Source of the DNA: Paenibacillus prosopidis
Lineage (GTDB): Bacteria > Bacillota > Bacilli > Paenibacillales > Paenibacillaceae
Assembly: GCF_003337375.1 (NCBI RefSeq)
Contig: NZ_QPJD01000008.1
Coordinates: 124,001 to 188,000, forward strand
Reading direction: 5' to 3'
DNA length: 64,000 bases
The number at the start of each line of letters is the position of its first letter. The first letter of the stretch is position 1. The notes beneath the pieces are model-generated. The model ran no database searches, was not told the origin of the DNA, and saw only the letters and a program-made list of their open reading frames with translations. Position numbers and translations under genes: made by a program. Shown one piece after another: positions 1-8,395 of this stretch.

Positions 1-1527
1 CTCGAACACATCGACCATGCCATGCAGAATGGAGTTCTCTACAATCGGCTGCAGCAGTAGTTTCAGCATGTAACACTGGCTTATTTCGGGTGGTACGTTG
101 AAGGTAATATCAAACCGATCCCCGTATCTGAATTTCATGAAATAGGCGTAACTCTGAAGCGTTTCATACTCCCCGGCGATCGTTGTATATACACCGTCCC
201 GAGACAAGGTATTGATCAGCAGTTTGGATAAGGCTTCTGTCATCATTTTGATATTGTCCACTCCGTGGATATCGGCCATCATCGTGATGGAGTTGAGCGT
301 ATTGAGCAAAAAATGCGGATTTATCTGATATTGCAACGATTTGATTTCAAGCTGTAATCTCTCCGTTTTCTCAATATCAATGTTTGTGATCAGATTGTTT
401 ATTTCTCCGACCATCCGGTTAAAGGTCTTGTTCAAAAGGGCCAGTTCATCTTGTCCGTGTACAGGGACGAGGGTGTTCAGGTCACCCTTCTCGACAAGGG
501 ACATTTGGCGTATAAGCTTTTTAACTGGATTGACAACCGTCTTGGTTATTGAAGTAAAGAATACGGTTACAAACAACAATATGATAAATGCAAACACTCC
601 GATAATGATAAGCATGACTCGATTAACATCTTGGGTCAGCTCGTTATACGAGATGGTATTGACGACCTTCCAATGGGTTGACGGGACGGTGTAATAAGTC
701 ATTAATAATTTGTCGTTATCCATATGATAATTCAATGATCCGTAGTCTTTGGAGAAAAGATGCTGTTGCCTCTGAATGTTTGTGATTTTGTCGTCTTTCG
801 AAGAAACGGGTTCGCCTTCTGGCGTCAGGATATCTATCCTGCCCACTTTGCTTAATTGGATGCCGGAGTATACCTTTTCGAAAGTGTTCTCCTTAAACGT
901 GATGTAAATCAATTCAACTTCCGAAGGGTTTACGTATGCTGCGTTATTGACGAAAGATGCAATCGCGATGGAATATTCGCCGTTATCTCGGCTTCCGGTA
1001 TACAACGAATTTTTGAGTCTCCCCAGAACGCGGATGCTTTCATTGTTCTCCTTCATATTCGAATACCAGGAGGCGCTTTTCAGCAAAGCGGGTTCGACGG
1101 GGATCGGTGCGTTATAGGTATAGTACTCGTTATCTTTGAAGATAAAAGTGATGCCAGTCAAATCAGTCGTGTAATTAAAAAAAGAGCTGAGCTGGCTGTT
1201 GATTTGACTTGAGAGCATTAATTTCTGGTAATCGTCGGTTGCCGCGCGCCACTTGTTAATGTTTTCGATGATGCCAGGCGAGGCATCCATGGCATTGGTC
1301 TCTGAAATTATGCTGGAATTGGAATATATATAACGAAGCACATTTTCATCGATTTTTTTCGCGATTTGCTCCGTGAGCTGAAGATTTTTGTTCGTATTAG
1401 TACTGATCAACGTATCTACAAAAGTCAAATATAACATTCCTCCGGCTAGGATCAGTGGAGCAGGGATAAAGAGCAGAAAGATGACGATAAACTTCACAAG
1501 CACTCTGCGTTTAATGAGTTTTAATAT
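1..1527 (-). CDS. YesM-type sensor histidine kinase, C-terminus cut by window edge
   Basis: Membrane histidine kinase of the sugar-sensing YesM family; it presumably phosphorylates a YesN-type regulator lying further left. Reading right to left: an N-terminal membrane helix (KFIVIFLLFIPAPLILAGG), an extracellular sensor domain of about 250 residues, a second helix (VMLIIIGVFAFIILLFV), a HAMP-like linker, then the His-kinase motif QINPHFLLNTL (phospho-His near residue 403) and the ATPase N-box LLLQPIVENSILHG. The G-boxes lie outside the window. The start is uncertain: the good ribosome site AGGTG (1535-1539) sits 7 bases before an ATA codon (1525-1527) in frame. The first ordinary start, GTG at 1501-1503, is 31 bases from it. 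An in-frame TGA at 1534-1536 excludes anything longer. The gene is divergent from the GH93-like gene. Confidence 0.9.
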   Translation of the reverse strand, partial: MLKLIKRRVLVKFIVIFLLFIPAPLILAGGMLYLTFVDTLISTNTNKNLQLTEQIAKKIDENVLRYIYSNSSIISETNAMDASPGIIENINKWRAATDDYQKLMLSSQINSQLSSFFNYTTDLTGITFIFKDNEYYTYNAPIPVEPALLKSASWYSNMKENNESIRVLGRLKNSLYTGSRDNGEYSIAIASFVNNAAYVNPSEVELIYITFKENTFEKVYSGIQLSKVGRIDILTPEGEPVSSKDDKITNIQRQQHLFSKDYGSLNYHMDNDKLLMTYYTVPSTHWKVVNTISYNELTQDVNRVMLIIIGVFAFIILLFVTVFFTSITKTVVNPVKKLIRQMSLVEKGDLNTLVPVHGQDELALLNKTFNRMVGEINNLITNIDIEKTERLQLEIKSLQYQINPHFLLNTLNSITMMADIHGVDNIKMMTEALSKLLINTLSRDGVYTTIAGEYETLQSYAYFMKFRYGDRFDITFNVPPEISQCYMLKLLLQPIVENSILHGMVDVFE

Positions 1528-1672
1528 AGCTAGTCACCTGCCGCAATCGTAATTAATCCAATTGTTAACATAACCATTTAATATTTTATAAGTCATATGC
1601 TATCACACACATCGCTATTTTACAGCTATGTTTATAAAGAAATGAATAGGGAAAGGTTGGGAGTATAAAAAG

Positions 1673-1697
1673 ATCAAAAAGCAGCAAAATAGATCAT
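1673..1697 (+). promoter_or_regulatory. Candidate response-regulator operator, copy 1
   Basis: A 25-bp element, ATCAAAAAG, 11 bases, ATCAT, matching the element at 4005-4029 at 20 of 25 positions. Its right end overlaps the expected -35 position of a promoter whose -10 would be TATCAT (1715-1720). The matching gap in the second copy is 16 bases against 17 here. This placement fits activation by an AraC-type regulator such as YesN. Binding is inferred. Confidence 0.5.
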
Positions 1698-1705
1698 TTC
1701 CAAAA

Positions 1706-1719
1706 TGGAAGCGTTATCA
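1706..1719 (+). promoter_or_regulatory. Candidate CcpA catabolite-repression (cre) site
   Basis: TGGAAGCGTTATCA matches the cre consensus TGWAARCGYTWNCW at 13 of 14 positions. It overlaps the proposed -10 box (1715-1720) of the GH93-like gene, where CcpA binding would block transcription in the presence of preferred sugars. Confidence 0.5.
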
Positions 1720-1758
1720 TAAAATCAATCTATCTTATTGAAAAGGATGGATCAAAAC

Positions 1759-3837
1759 ATGAGGTCAAAAAAACTAGTTTCAATTTCCATGATGGTTGTA
1801 TGTTTTTGCTTATTATTTACAAGTTCAATTTTTGCGGCTAGCAATCAGGTTGATATTTTTATACCGGATCCTAATATAGTCGTTGATAGTAACGATGTTG
1901 GAGCAAATTACCCTAGGCTTATTCAACTTAACCATAGCGGTTCAGCGAATGGCACCTTACTAGCCACTTTTGAGCAATCCCCTGGCAACACGGGCAATAA
2001 ACCGGTATTTCCTATCTATAGAAGCACGGATGACGGGAAAACTTGGACCCATCTATCTGATATCGTGGATACGCAAAACAATTGGGGAATGGTTTGGCAG
2101 CCGCAATTGTTCGAGATGCCGCAGACGATTGGCAATGTTCCTGAGGGGACCATATTGGCTGCAGGGTACAGTGTTCAATTTGGTAGCAATTGGGTGCACC
2201 GATATGGAAAAATAGATCTATATCGAAGCGATGATCATGGGCTTACATGGCAATTTATGAGTAACATTGCACAAGCCGGCGACTATGATCACCCGATATG
2301 GGAACCGTTTTTTGCAATTGATAAATACGGTAATTTAGTATGTTATTACTCGGATGAACGGGAGCATGAATTGCACAGCCAAAAGCTTGTTCACCAGGTT
2401 TCGACGGATGGAGGATACACTTGGGGGCCCGTTGTTGAAGATGTAGCCTTGGCAGATTCATCTCTGCGACCTGGGATGCCTGTCGTAACTAAGATGGGAA
2501 ATGGTCAATATATGATGGTGTATGAAGTTGTCGGCATGAATGCAAATCCTATTCATTTTAGATTTTCAAACGACGGAGTCAACTGGGGGGATCCGTTAAA
2601 TATAGGAACAAAGCTTACATCGGTTGATGGCGTTACTCCTGGCTCGAGTCCCTATGTCGTCTGGTCACCTGTAGGAGGACCGAAGGGTACATTAATTGTT
2701 TCAGGCAAATTCCAAGTTCCGCTTTCTTCCCGTGGCAGCGATTACTTTGTGAATTATAATTACGGAATAGGGCCTTGGTATAGGATGCAAGGACCGCTTA
2801 CCTATACATCAAACAATATGACGGGATACAGTCACAGCATGGCCTTATCGCCTGATGGACAATCCATTTATCATATTAACAATATTGATCTTCCGGGCAC
2901 GAATAAGAGCAGGATCACTTTTGAAAAAACGACACTTCAAGTTGGGTCAGGGTATTCCTATAAACTAGTGAATAAAAACAGTATAAAGCCTCTAGCAGTT
3001 AGTGGCGGATCCATGGAAAATGGAACTAATATCATTCAATGGAGTGACACATACGGCACTGAACAGAATTGGTATTTGATAAACGCGGGGGATGGTTATT
3101 ATGGAATTATTAATACAAAAAGCAATCAGGCAATATCCATGGGCAGTAGTTGGACTGGAGATGGCGGAAATGCCATTCAGTGGCCGTATTACTCAGGGGA
3201 CGAGCAGTTATGGACGCTAGAGCTTCAAACAAACGGCTTCTATAAAATAAAAAATAAAAACAGCGGAAGATATCTGAACGTTAATCAGGGCTCGACTGCC
3301 AATGGGGCACAAATTGGACAGATAGCGAATAATGAATCTGCCTCTCAAGAGTGGCAAATCCAATTCACAGATGTATTGCCTTCCAATACTATTCTTAATA
3401 AGATTCAAAACCCAAGCTTTGAAGCGGATCAAGCATGGACGGCCTCGCCAGCTTCATGGACGACATGGACAAATAGTACCAATGCTTCATATGTTGAAAC
3501 CGTTGGTGGTGCCCATTCTGGTAATTGGCATGGTACACATTGGAAAAACACTTCATACAAGGCTTACACATACCAGACTTTTACAGGTTTGGCTAATGGG
3601 ACTTATACGCTTCGTGCATATGTAAAAGGAAGCGGCGGTCAGAATCAAGCATGGATGAGTGCTAAAGATTTTGGTTCTGCCGAACTTACAGCTAACATAC
3701 CGACTTCCAGCTATTATACTCAAATAACAATCCCTAACATTAACGTAACGAATGGTCAAATTACAGTTGGTTTTTGGTCTGATGCCAGTGCCAATCAATG
3801 GATAAATTTCGATGATGTTGAGTTTTTCAAAAACTAA
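1759..3837 (+). CDS. Secreted Asp-box (GH93-like) glycosidase with ricin-type lectin and C-terminal CBM
   Basis: Probable extracellular exo-acting glycosidase; the fold and motifs resemble GH93 exo-arabinanases and sialidase-like propellers. A signal peptide (MRSKKLVSISMMVVCFCLLF) is followed by a beta-propeller with Asp-box repeats (STDDGKTW, SDDHGLTW, STDGGYTW, SNDGVNW) over about residues 30-390. A ricin-B lectin domain of about 130 residues (QNWYLI, EQLWTL, SQEWQI) comes next, and a C-terminal module of about 140 residues ends in NFDDVEFF. That last module resembles galactan-binding CBM61 modules found on GH53 enzymes. The ATG at 1759 is chosen because AAGGATGG lies 8 bases upstream; the frame is open from a TTG at 1738. 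The gene is visibly richer in A+T than the importer genes that follow. Substrate is inferred (arabinan or arabinogalactan). Confidence 0.8.
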   Translation: MRSKKLVSISMMVVCFCLLFTSSIFAASNQVDIFIPDPNIVVDSNDVGANYPRLIQLNHSGSANGTLLATFEQSPGNTGNKPVFPIYRSTDDGKTWTHLSDIVDTQNNWGMVWQPQLFEMPQTIGNVPEGTILAAGYSVQFGSNWVHRYGKIDLYRSDDHGLTWQFMSNIAQAGDYDHPIWEPFFAIDKYGNLVCYYSDEREHELHSQKLVHQVSTDGGYTWGPVVEDVALADSSLRPGMPVVTKMGNGQYMMVYEVVGMNANPIHFRFSNDGVNWGDPLNIGTKLTSVDGVTPGSSPYVVWSPVGGPKGTLIVSGKFQVPLSSRGSDYFVNYNYGIGPWYRMQGPLTYTSNNMTGYSHSMALSPDGQSIYHINNIDLPGTNKSRITFEKTTLQVGSGYSYKLVNKNSIKPLAVSGGSMENGTNIIQWSDTYGTEQNWYLINAGDGYYGIINTKSNQAISMGSSWTGDGGNAIQWPYYSGDEQLWTLELQTNGFYKIKNKNSGRYLNVNQGSTANGAQIGQIANNESASQEWQIQFTDVLPSNTILNKIQNPSFEADQAWTASPASWTTWTNSTNASYVETVGGAHSGNWHGTHWKNTSYKAYTYQTFTGLANGTYTLRAYVKGSGGQNQAWMSAKDFGSAELTANIPTSSYYTQITIPNINVTNGQITVGFWSDASANQWINFDDVEFFKN

Positions 3838-3894
3838 GTAATATAAAGTCAAGAATTATGGAACAAGGCTATAGCTGCCCCATTAAAACTGCTT

Positions 3895-3925
3895 TCCTCC
3901 TACCATCGTAGGGGGGATTTTTTTT
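3895..3925 (+). terminator. Rho-independent terminator after the GH93-like gene
   Basis: TCCTCCTAC, loop CATC, then GTAGGGGGGA form a stem followed directly by eight T residues. It closes the single-gene unit and separates it from the importer operon. Confidence 0.85.
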
Positions 3926-4004
3926 GAACAACATTACAAACTGGAACGTATCGAAATATTGCGATTTTTTTAATCAATATGACTTTGTAAGCAGGTAAAG
4001 AAGC

Positions 4005-4029
4005 ATCAAAAAGAGACAAGATAAATCAT
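4005..4029 (+). promoter_or_regulatory. Candidate response-regulator operator, copy 2
   Basis: ATCAAAAAG, 11 bases, ATCAT: the partner of the element at 1673-1697. It is followed after 16 bases by a possible -10 TATACT (4046-4051), and a TATAAT lies immediately after at 4052-4057. It probably ties the importer to the same regulator as the GH93-like enzyme. Confidence 0.5.
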
Positions 4030-4067
4030 GGCTGCTCAAACGCGGTATACTTATAATTAAAATCAAG

Positions 4068-4083
4068 GCGGTGACAACACCGC
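4068..4083. repeat. Inverted repeat in the leader of the binding-protein gene
   Basis: GCGGTG ACAA CACCGC, a perfect 6-bp stem with a 4-base loop, in the 5' leader between the likely promoter and the ATG at 4112. It could be a leader stem that protects the mRNA or an operator; function unknown. Confidence 0.4.
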
Positions 4084-4111
4084 TTCAAAATTGATAGATG
4101 GGGGATACACC

Positions 4112-5452
4112 ATGGGAATTGCTAAAAAGTTTAAAGGAATTTGCATCGCGCTGGCTTCGCTTGCAATCACGGCAACGGCATTGGCGGGATGCGGTTCCAA
4201 CCAGGACGCACAAGAATCGCAAGGGTCAGGCAATCAGGTGGAATCGGCTTCACCCAGCAAAGAAAGAATTACACTCACCGTAGAGATCTTCGCGGAAGAT
4301 TTGGACTACTGGCAAAAGAAGAGCCAAGAAGATGCCTTCAAAAAAGCTCTGCCAAACGTCACGCTGGACATTCAGTCCGTCAAGGATTCGAATGAGTTGT
4401 TAAAAACTTTAAAGATTCGACAAGCCGCAAACGAAATGCCTGACCTGTTCTATATGAAACCGGATCATGTGCTGCAGTTGAAAGATTCTTTGTACCTCTG
4501 GAATGCGGACGATCCGCTCGTAACAATGAATAAGTCCGTGGACAAGCTTGAGGTCAACAAGGCTGGCGAAGGTAAATATTATGGTTTGCCGATGAAACAA
4601 TTTTCAGAATGGGTCTATTATCGGAAATCGGTATTTTCGGAATTGGGGCTTCAGGTGCCGCAAACCTGGGACGAATTTGTCAGCACCGCCAAAGCAATTC
4701 AAGACAGCGGTAAATACCAAGGGGTGGCGCTGGGAGCGAAAGATGCCTGGACACAATATCCGTTTATAGGTTTTGGCCCGAACACATTCTTCAACGACGA
4801 CAACACCGCTTCCGAAGCAGCGAAGACGGATACGCCTTTTAGTCCCGATGGCAATTACTACAAAGCATTTGAAATGGTTGAGAAGCTATACCAGACAGGA
4901 GCGACCGGTAAAGCCCTTGGCATCGGCTATTCGGAAGCAGGCCAATTGTTCGCCAGCAAAAAAGCGGGAATGATCGTTATCGGACAGTATTATTATCCGG
5001 ATTATGTCAAGTATGGTGGAGATATTAACGACGTGGGACTCTTCCCGCTTCCAGTCGTAAACGACAAAAGTGAAACTAACAGGCAAGTAACCGTGGTGGA
5101 TCTGCCATTCGGGATCTCGAAAAACAGCAAGCATATCGAAGAAGCGAAGAAAGTGCTCGAATGGTATTTTAGCGAGGAAATCTATAAGGAGTACCTGACG
5201 GAAAGAACGATGAGTTCAACCATTAATGGCATTGAAGCGGACAATCTATTTACAACTACAGCGAAAACGCTTGACGTGACTCCTTTCTTTATAAAGGATG
5301 GGAACGAAGACGCCGTAAAGCTTTCTAACGAAACGAAATGGGATGGCAACGCCATCGGCCAACAGATGCTTGCCGGAAAAGATTTCAGACCGATTTTTGA
5401 AGACTTGAATAAAAAATGGACATCGGCAAGAAAAAAACTAGGCATTCAATAG
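4112..5452 (+). CDS. Sugar ABC transporter solute-binding lipoprotein (family 1)
   Basis: Extracellular sugar-capturing lipoprotein of a CUT1 importer. The N-terminus is a lipoprotein signal with lipobox LAGC, the cysteine being the lipid anchor. The mature part has the family 1 fold signatures: QAANEMPDLFYMKPDHV near the first lobe, YYGLPMKQFSEWVYYRKSVF, and the C-terminal GQQMLAGKDFRPIFEDLNKKW. The protein is 446 residues, normal for the family. ATG 4112 follows GGGGGA by 7 bases and gives the intact signal; an upstream in-frame TTG (4091) lacks a ribosome site. First gene of an operon with the two permeases downstream. Ligand unknown; the neighbouring GH93-like enzyme suggests arabino- or galacto-oligosaccharides. 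Confidence 0.9.
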   Translation: MGIAKKFKGICIALASLAITATALAGCGSNQDAQESQGSGNQVESASPSKERITLTVEIFAEDLDYWQKKSQEDAFKKALPNVTLDIQSVKDSNELLKTLKIRQAANEMPDLFYMKPDHVLQLKDSLYLWNADDPLVTMNKSVDKLEVNKAGEGKYYGLPMKQFSEWVYYRKSVFSELGLQVPQTWDEFVSTAKAIQDSGKYQGVALGAKDAWTQYPFIGFGPNTFFNDDNTASEAAKTDTPFSPDGNYYKAFEMVEKLYQTGATGKALGIGYSEAGQLFASKKAGMIVIGQYYYPDYVKYGGDINDVGLFPLPVVNDKSETNRQVTVVDLPFGISKNSKHIEEAKKVLEWYFSEEIYKEYLTERTMSSTINGIEADNLFTTTAKTLDVTPFFIKDGNEDAVKLSNETKWDGNAIGQQMLAGKDFRPIFEDLNKKWTSARKKLGIQ

Positions 5453-5469
5453 TGAATAGAAGCTTCGGG

Positions 5470-5504
5470 AGAAGATTGCTGCGCTATGGACGCAGCAATC
5501 TTCT
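5470..5504 (+). terminator. Intercistronic stem-loop between binding protein and permease
   Basis: AGAAGATTGCTGCG, a 7-base loop, then its perfect complement (14 bp), followed by TTC rather than a long T-run. Such stems in importer operons lower permease expression relative to the binding protein, by partial termination or mRNA stabilisation. Similar stems occupy the same gap in two other operons here (13759-13792, 40136-40168). Confidence 0.75.
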
Positions 5505-5526
5505 TTCATAAAAGGAGTGCGGCAGG

Positions 5527-6399
5527 ATGAATTATAGTCTTCAAAGAAAATTGATCATTTTCTCCTTTTTGTTTATTCCGCTCGCTTTGCTCGGCGTGTT
5601 TATGCTTTTGCCGACCTTCAAGCTGTTTCAGCTTAGCTTGACGGATTGGGACGGATATTCAAAATCTTTCCAATATATCGGACTCGATAACTTCAAGACT
5701 ATATTTCTGGATTCGGGAGATGTCTGGCTTTCCTTAAGAAACAATGGGTATTACTTCATCGGCCACCTTGCTGCAATTCCTTTTGAAATTGCCGTCGCTT
5801 CCATGTTGTGCGGCGCGGTAATTGGGAGCCGATTTTTCAAATCCATTGTGTTTATGCCCTATATAATTAATGGTGTGGCGGTAGCGCTTGCTTTCTCGTT
5901 CTTCTTTTCGCCAAGCGGCGGGTTCAACGCCATATTGGATGCCCTGCATCTGAGCAGCCTGAAGCAGGACTGGTTGGGGGATTACCGAGTCATTAATTTC
6001 ACCTTAGTATTTGTATCTTTGTGGAGGTATTGTGGACAGCATGTCGTCTTTTTTATCGCAGGGATCATGTCGATTCCCAAAGAATACTACGAGGCGGCAG
6101 AAATCGATGGTGCGAACAAATTCCAAATGTTTCGGCATATTACGGTACCAGGGATCAAAACGATTATTGAACTTGTTCTCTTCCTGAATGTCCGGGGAGT
6201 GCTTGCTGCCTTCGAAATTCCTTTCCTGATGACTAACGGAGGACCAGGTTACGAGAGCTCCACCTTCGTAGTGTACACCGTCAAGGAAGCCTTCCAATTC
6301 AGTCATGTGGGACTGGCATCAGCACTGGGCATTATGTTAATGTTTATAACCGTTGTCGTCTATATACTGCAGAAGAAGATTATCAGGATCAGTGGGTGA
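5527..6399 (+). CDS. CUT1 sugar ABC transporter permease, MalF type
   Basis: Integral membrane subunit forming half of the import channel. It has six predicted helices, starting with IIFSFLFIPLALLGVFMLLP and ending with IMLMFITVVVYIL. The cytoplasmic EAA loop that docks the ATPase reads YYEAAEIDGANKFQMFRHITVPGI. Length of 290 residues is normal. GGAG lies upstream of ATG 5527. It pairs with the permease starting 4 bases downstream. No ATPase gene is nearby, so a shared MsmX-type ATPase encoded elsewhere is expected for this family. Confidence 0.93.
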   Translation: MNYSLQRKLIIFSFLFIPLALLGVFMLLPTFKLFQLSLTDWDGYSKSFQYIGLDNFKTIFLDSGDVWLSLRNNGYYFIGHLAAIPFEIAVASMLCGAVIGSRFFKSIVFMPYIINGVAVALAFSFFFSPSGGFNAILDALHLSSLKQDWLGDYRVINFTLVFVSLWRYCGQHVVFFIAGIMSIPKEYYEAAEIDGANKFQMFRHITVPGIKTIIELVLFLNVRGVLAAFEIPFLMTNGGPGYESSTFVVYTVKEAFQFSHVGLASALGIMLMFITVVVYILQKKIIRISG

Positions 6400-6403
6400 T
6401 TTT

Positions 6404-7258
6404 ATGGAAGAGTCTAAACAGGTTCGTCGGCTGCGCAGGCTTCGTCTGACTACAGTCATTAAATATGCGGTTTTGGCCGCCATTGTTGCAATTGTCTTCA
6501 TCCCGTTATCGGTTATTTTATTATCCGCGTTCAAAACGCCGCCGGAAATGGTTCAAGGTACGGTATTTGCATTGCCCAAGTCCTTGAATTTAAACAACTT
6601 TACCGATTCCTTTAAGCAGGCTAAAGTTCTGCTCGCGCTCAAAAATACGTTATTAATTACGGTAACGAGCGTTCTGCTGAATGTTATAATCGGCGCTATG
6701 GTTTCTTATATTATTGCGAGATTCAACTTCAAGGCAAAAAAACTGGTCATGGGCATATTTATGGTGGCGATGATTGTCCCGTTTACAACGATTGAAGTCG
6801 CGCGTTTTTCTATCGTCAAAAACCTGGGCTTATACAACACGCTTTGGGCTCCTATTCTCATCTATGTGGGTGCCGATCTCATGCAAATTTTTGTTTACAA
6901 GCAGTTTATTGATAAAATTCCCGAATCTTTAGACGAAAGCGCTATGTTGGAAGGAGCATCGTATTTCACCATATTTAGAAAAATCATATTTCCTTTGATC
7001 ATCCCCGCAGCGCTTACCGTGGCGATCATCAAGTTTGTGGAAATAAGCAATGACATGTATGTTCCGTATCTATATATTCCCTCGGACAAATTTAGGACTT
7101 TAAGCACCACATTGATGATATTTCAGGGTGACCGGACTTTGGAGTGGGGGAGTTTAAGTGCCGGCGTAATCTGGGTGATTTTGCCAGCCCTGCTGATCTA
7201 CTTTGTATTCCAGAAATATATTTTTTCTGGCTTGGTAGCTGGCGCGTCTAAGGAATAA
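6404..7258 (+). CDS. CUT1 sugar ABC transporter permease, MalG type
   Basis: Second channel subunit. Six helices, with KYAVLAAIVAIVFIPLSVIL as the first; the EAA loop is LDESAMLEGASYFTIFRKIIFP, in which the usual EAA..DGA appears as ESA..EGA. ATG 6404 is preferred over an in-frame TTG at 6353 that would overlap the upstream permease by 47 bases; GTGGGTGA at the end of the upstream gene supplies a weak ribosome site. The 4-base gap implies translational coupling. The encoded protein is 284 residues. No strong terminator follows before the decayed genes at 7385. Confidence 0.92.
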   Translation: MEESKQVRRLRRLRLTTVIKYAVLAAIVAIVFIPLSVILLSAFKTPPEMVQGTVFALPKSLNLNNFTDSFKQAKVLLALKNTLLITVTSVLLNVIIGAMVSYIIARFNFKAKKLVMGIFMVAMIVPFTTIEVARFSIVKNLGLYNTLWAPILIYVGADLMQIFVYKQFIDKIPESLDESAMLEGASYFTIFRKIIFPLIIPAALTVAIIKFVEISNDMYVPYLYIPSDKFRTLSTTLMIFQGDRTLEWGSLSAGVIWVILPALLIYFVFQKYIFSGLVAGASKE

Positions 7259-7348
7259 AAGTAAGGCGACAGGCAAAGAAGTTTCCCCCATGGTTATTTG
7301 GAGATAGATGGACCATATTTTGAGTTAACGAACCAAATATCGAAACAA

Positions 7349-7388
7349 CTAAACCAGTCATCCATTTGTAAGGGATTGTCTGGTTTAG
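7349..7388 (-). terminator. Stem-loop at the stop codon of the AraC remnant
   Basis: CTAAACCAG and CTGGTTTAG form a perfect 9-bp stem around a 22-base loop. The arm includes the TAA stop (7385-7387) of the minus-strand AraC fragment, so it is probably that gene's original terminator. It may also end transcription coming from the permease genes. Confidence 0.5.
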
Positions 7389-7570
7389 TTTCGCTTGATA
7401 TCTTCTCTAGGCGGAAAACCAAACATGCGGGAATATTCGCGACTGAATTGCGATTGGTTAAATTCAATGACGTCTCTGATTCGATAGGCATTGCTACCTT
7501 CTATCGCCATTTGTTCCAGCGCATCCCCATGGGGAACCTTGTAGAACCCAATAGAAGATTTCCTTGATGA
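7385..7570 (-). pseudogene. AraC-family regulator remnant (C-terminal end only)
   Basis: The minus frame from about 7570 to 7385 reads the last helix-turn-helix of an AraC-type regulator: FNQSQFSREYSRMFGFPP matches the typical SQFSREYxRxFGxPP ending, followed by EDIKRN and stop. Everything upstream (sensor domain, first HTH helices, start) is missing. Its broken end meets the broken 5' end of the aldo/keto reductase on the other strand. In related genomes such regulators are often divergent from an aldo/keto reductase (recalled, not checked), so one deletion spanning both 5' ends is the simplest explanation. Confidence 0.6.
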
Positions 7571-8358
7571 ATAAAGGTGCAAGCGAGGAGATTGTTGGTC
7601 GTGCTTTAAAAGATTATGCTAATCGTGATGAAATTGTCATCGCGACAAAGGTTCATGGTCGTATGCATGAAGGTCCAAATGGGGCCGGACTTTCCCGAAA
7701 GGCAATCATGAGTGAAATTGATAAGAGCCTAAAGAGATTGGGAACCGATTATGTCGATCTTTATCTAATCCACCGTTGGGATTACCATACTCCCATTGAA
7801 GAAACGATGGAAGCATTGCATGATGTTGTGAAGGCTGGGAAGGCAAGATATATTGGCGCTTCAGCCATGTACGCTTGGCAGTTCCAAAAGGCATTACATG
7901 TAGCGGAGAAAAATGGGTGGACCCGTTTTGTAGCGATGCAGAATCATTTAAACCTCATCTATCGTGAAGAGGAGAGGGAGATGCTGCCGCTTTGCAAGGA
8001 AGAAAAGATCGGTGTGATTCCATATAGTCCGCTTGCATCAGGAAGATTGACTCGTGATTGGTCAGAAACAACGCATCGATCCGAAACCGATCTGATTCAA
8101 AAATCGAAGTACGATGCGACTGCAGATACGGATCGAATGGTCGTAGAGCGGGTGGTGGCAATCGCAGAAAAACATGGCGTTCCCCGTATTCATATCGCAC
8201 TTGCCTGGCTGCTGCAGAAAGAACCCGTCACAGCTCCTATTATCGACGCTACTAACACATCTCATCTCGAAGGTGCTGTAGGAGCTCTATCGGTTAAGTT
8301 AACATCGGAAGAAATTGACAGATCAGTGTTTTCCTTGGTTATTTCAAGGTTAAGCTGA
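7564..8358 (+). pseudogene. Aldo/keto reductase, truncated at both ends
   Basis: NADPH-dependent aldo/keto reductase family. The open frame starts inside the conserved region: GASEEIVGRALKDYANRDEI normally lies about 50-60 residues into the protein, after the first beta-strand and the catalytic Asp and Tyr, which are absent here. Recognisable later parts are DYVDLYLIHRWDYHTPIEET, YIGASAMYAWQF, GVIPYSPLASGRLTR and the cofactor-binding AWLLQKEPVTAPIIDAT. After KLTSEEIDR the usual ending is replaced by an unrelated SVFSLVISRLS. With no ribosome site at the TTG 5' end and the active site missing, it is not expected to work as an enzyme. Confidence 0.85.
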
Positions 8359-8361
8359 TCT
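8320..8361 (+). terminator. Terminator-like hairpin at the end of the reductase remnant
   Basis: AGATCAG and CTGATCT pair across an inner CCTTG/CAAGG stem and are followed by TTTTA. It overlaps the stop of the truncated reductase, which is why the C-terminus looks foreign: the frame runs into a terminator. Confidence 0.55.
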
Positions 8362-8395
8362 TTTTACTTTTTCTAGGCAAGAATCTACGGCCGAA

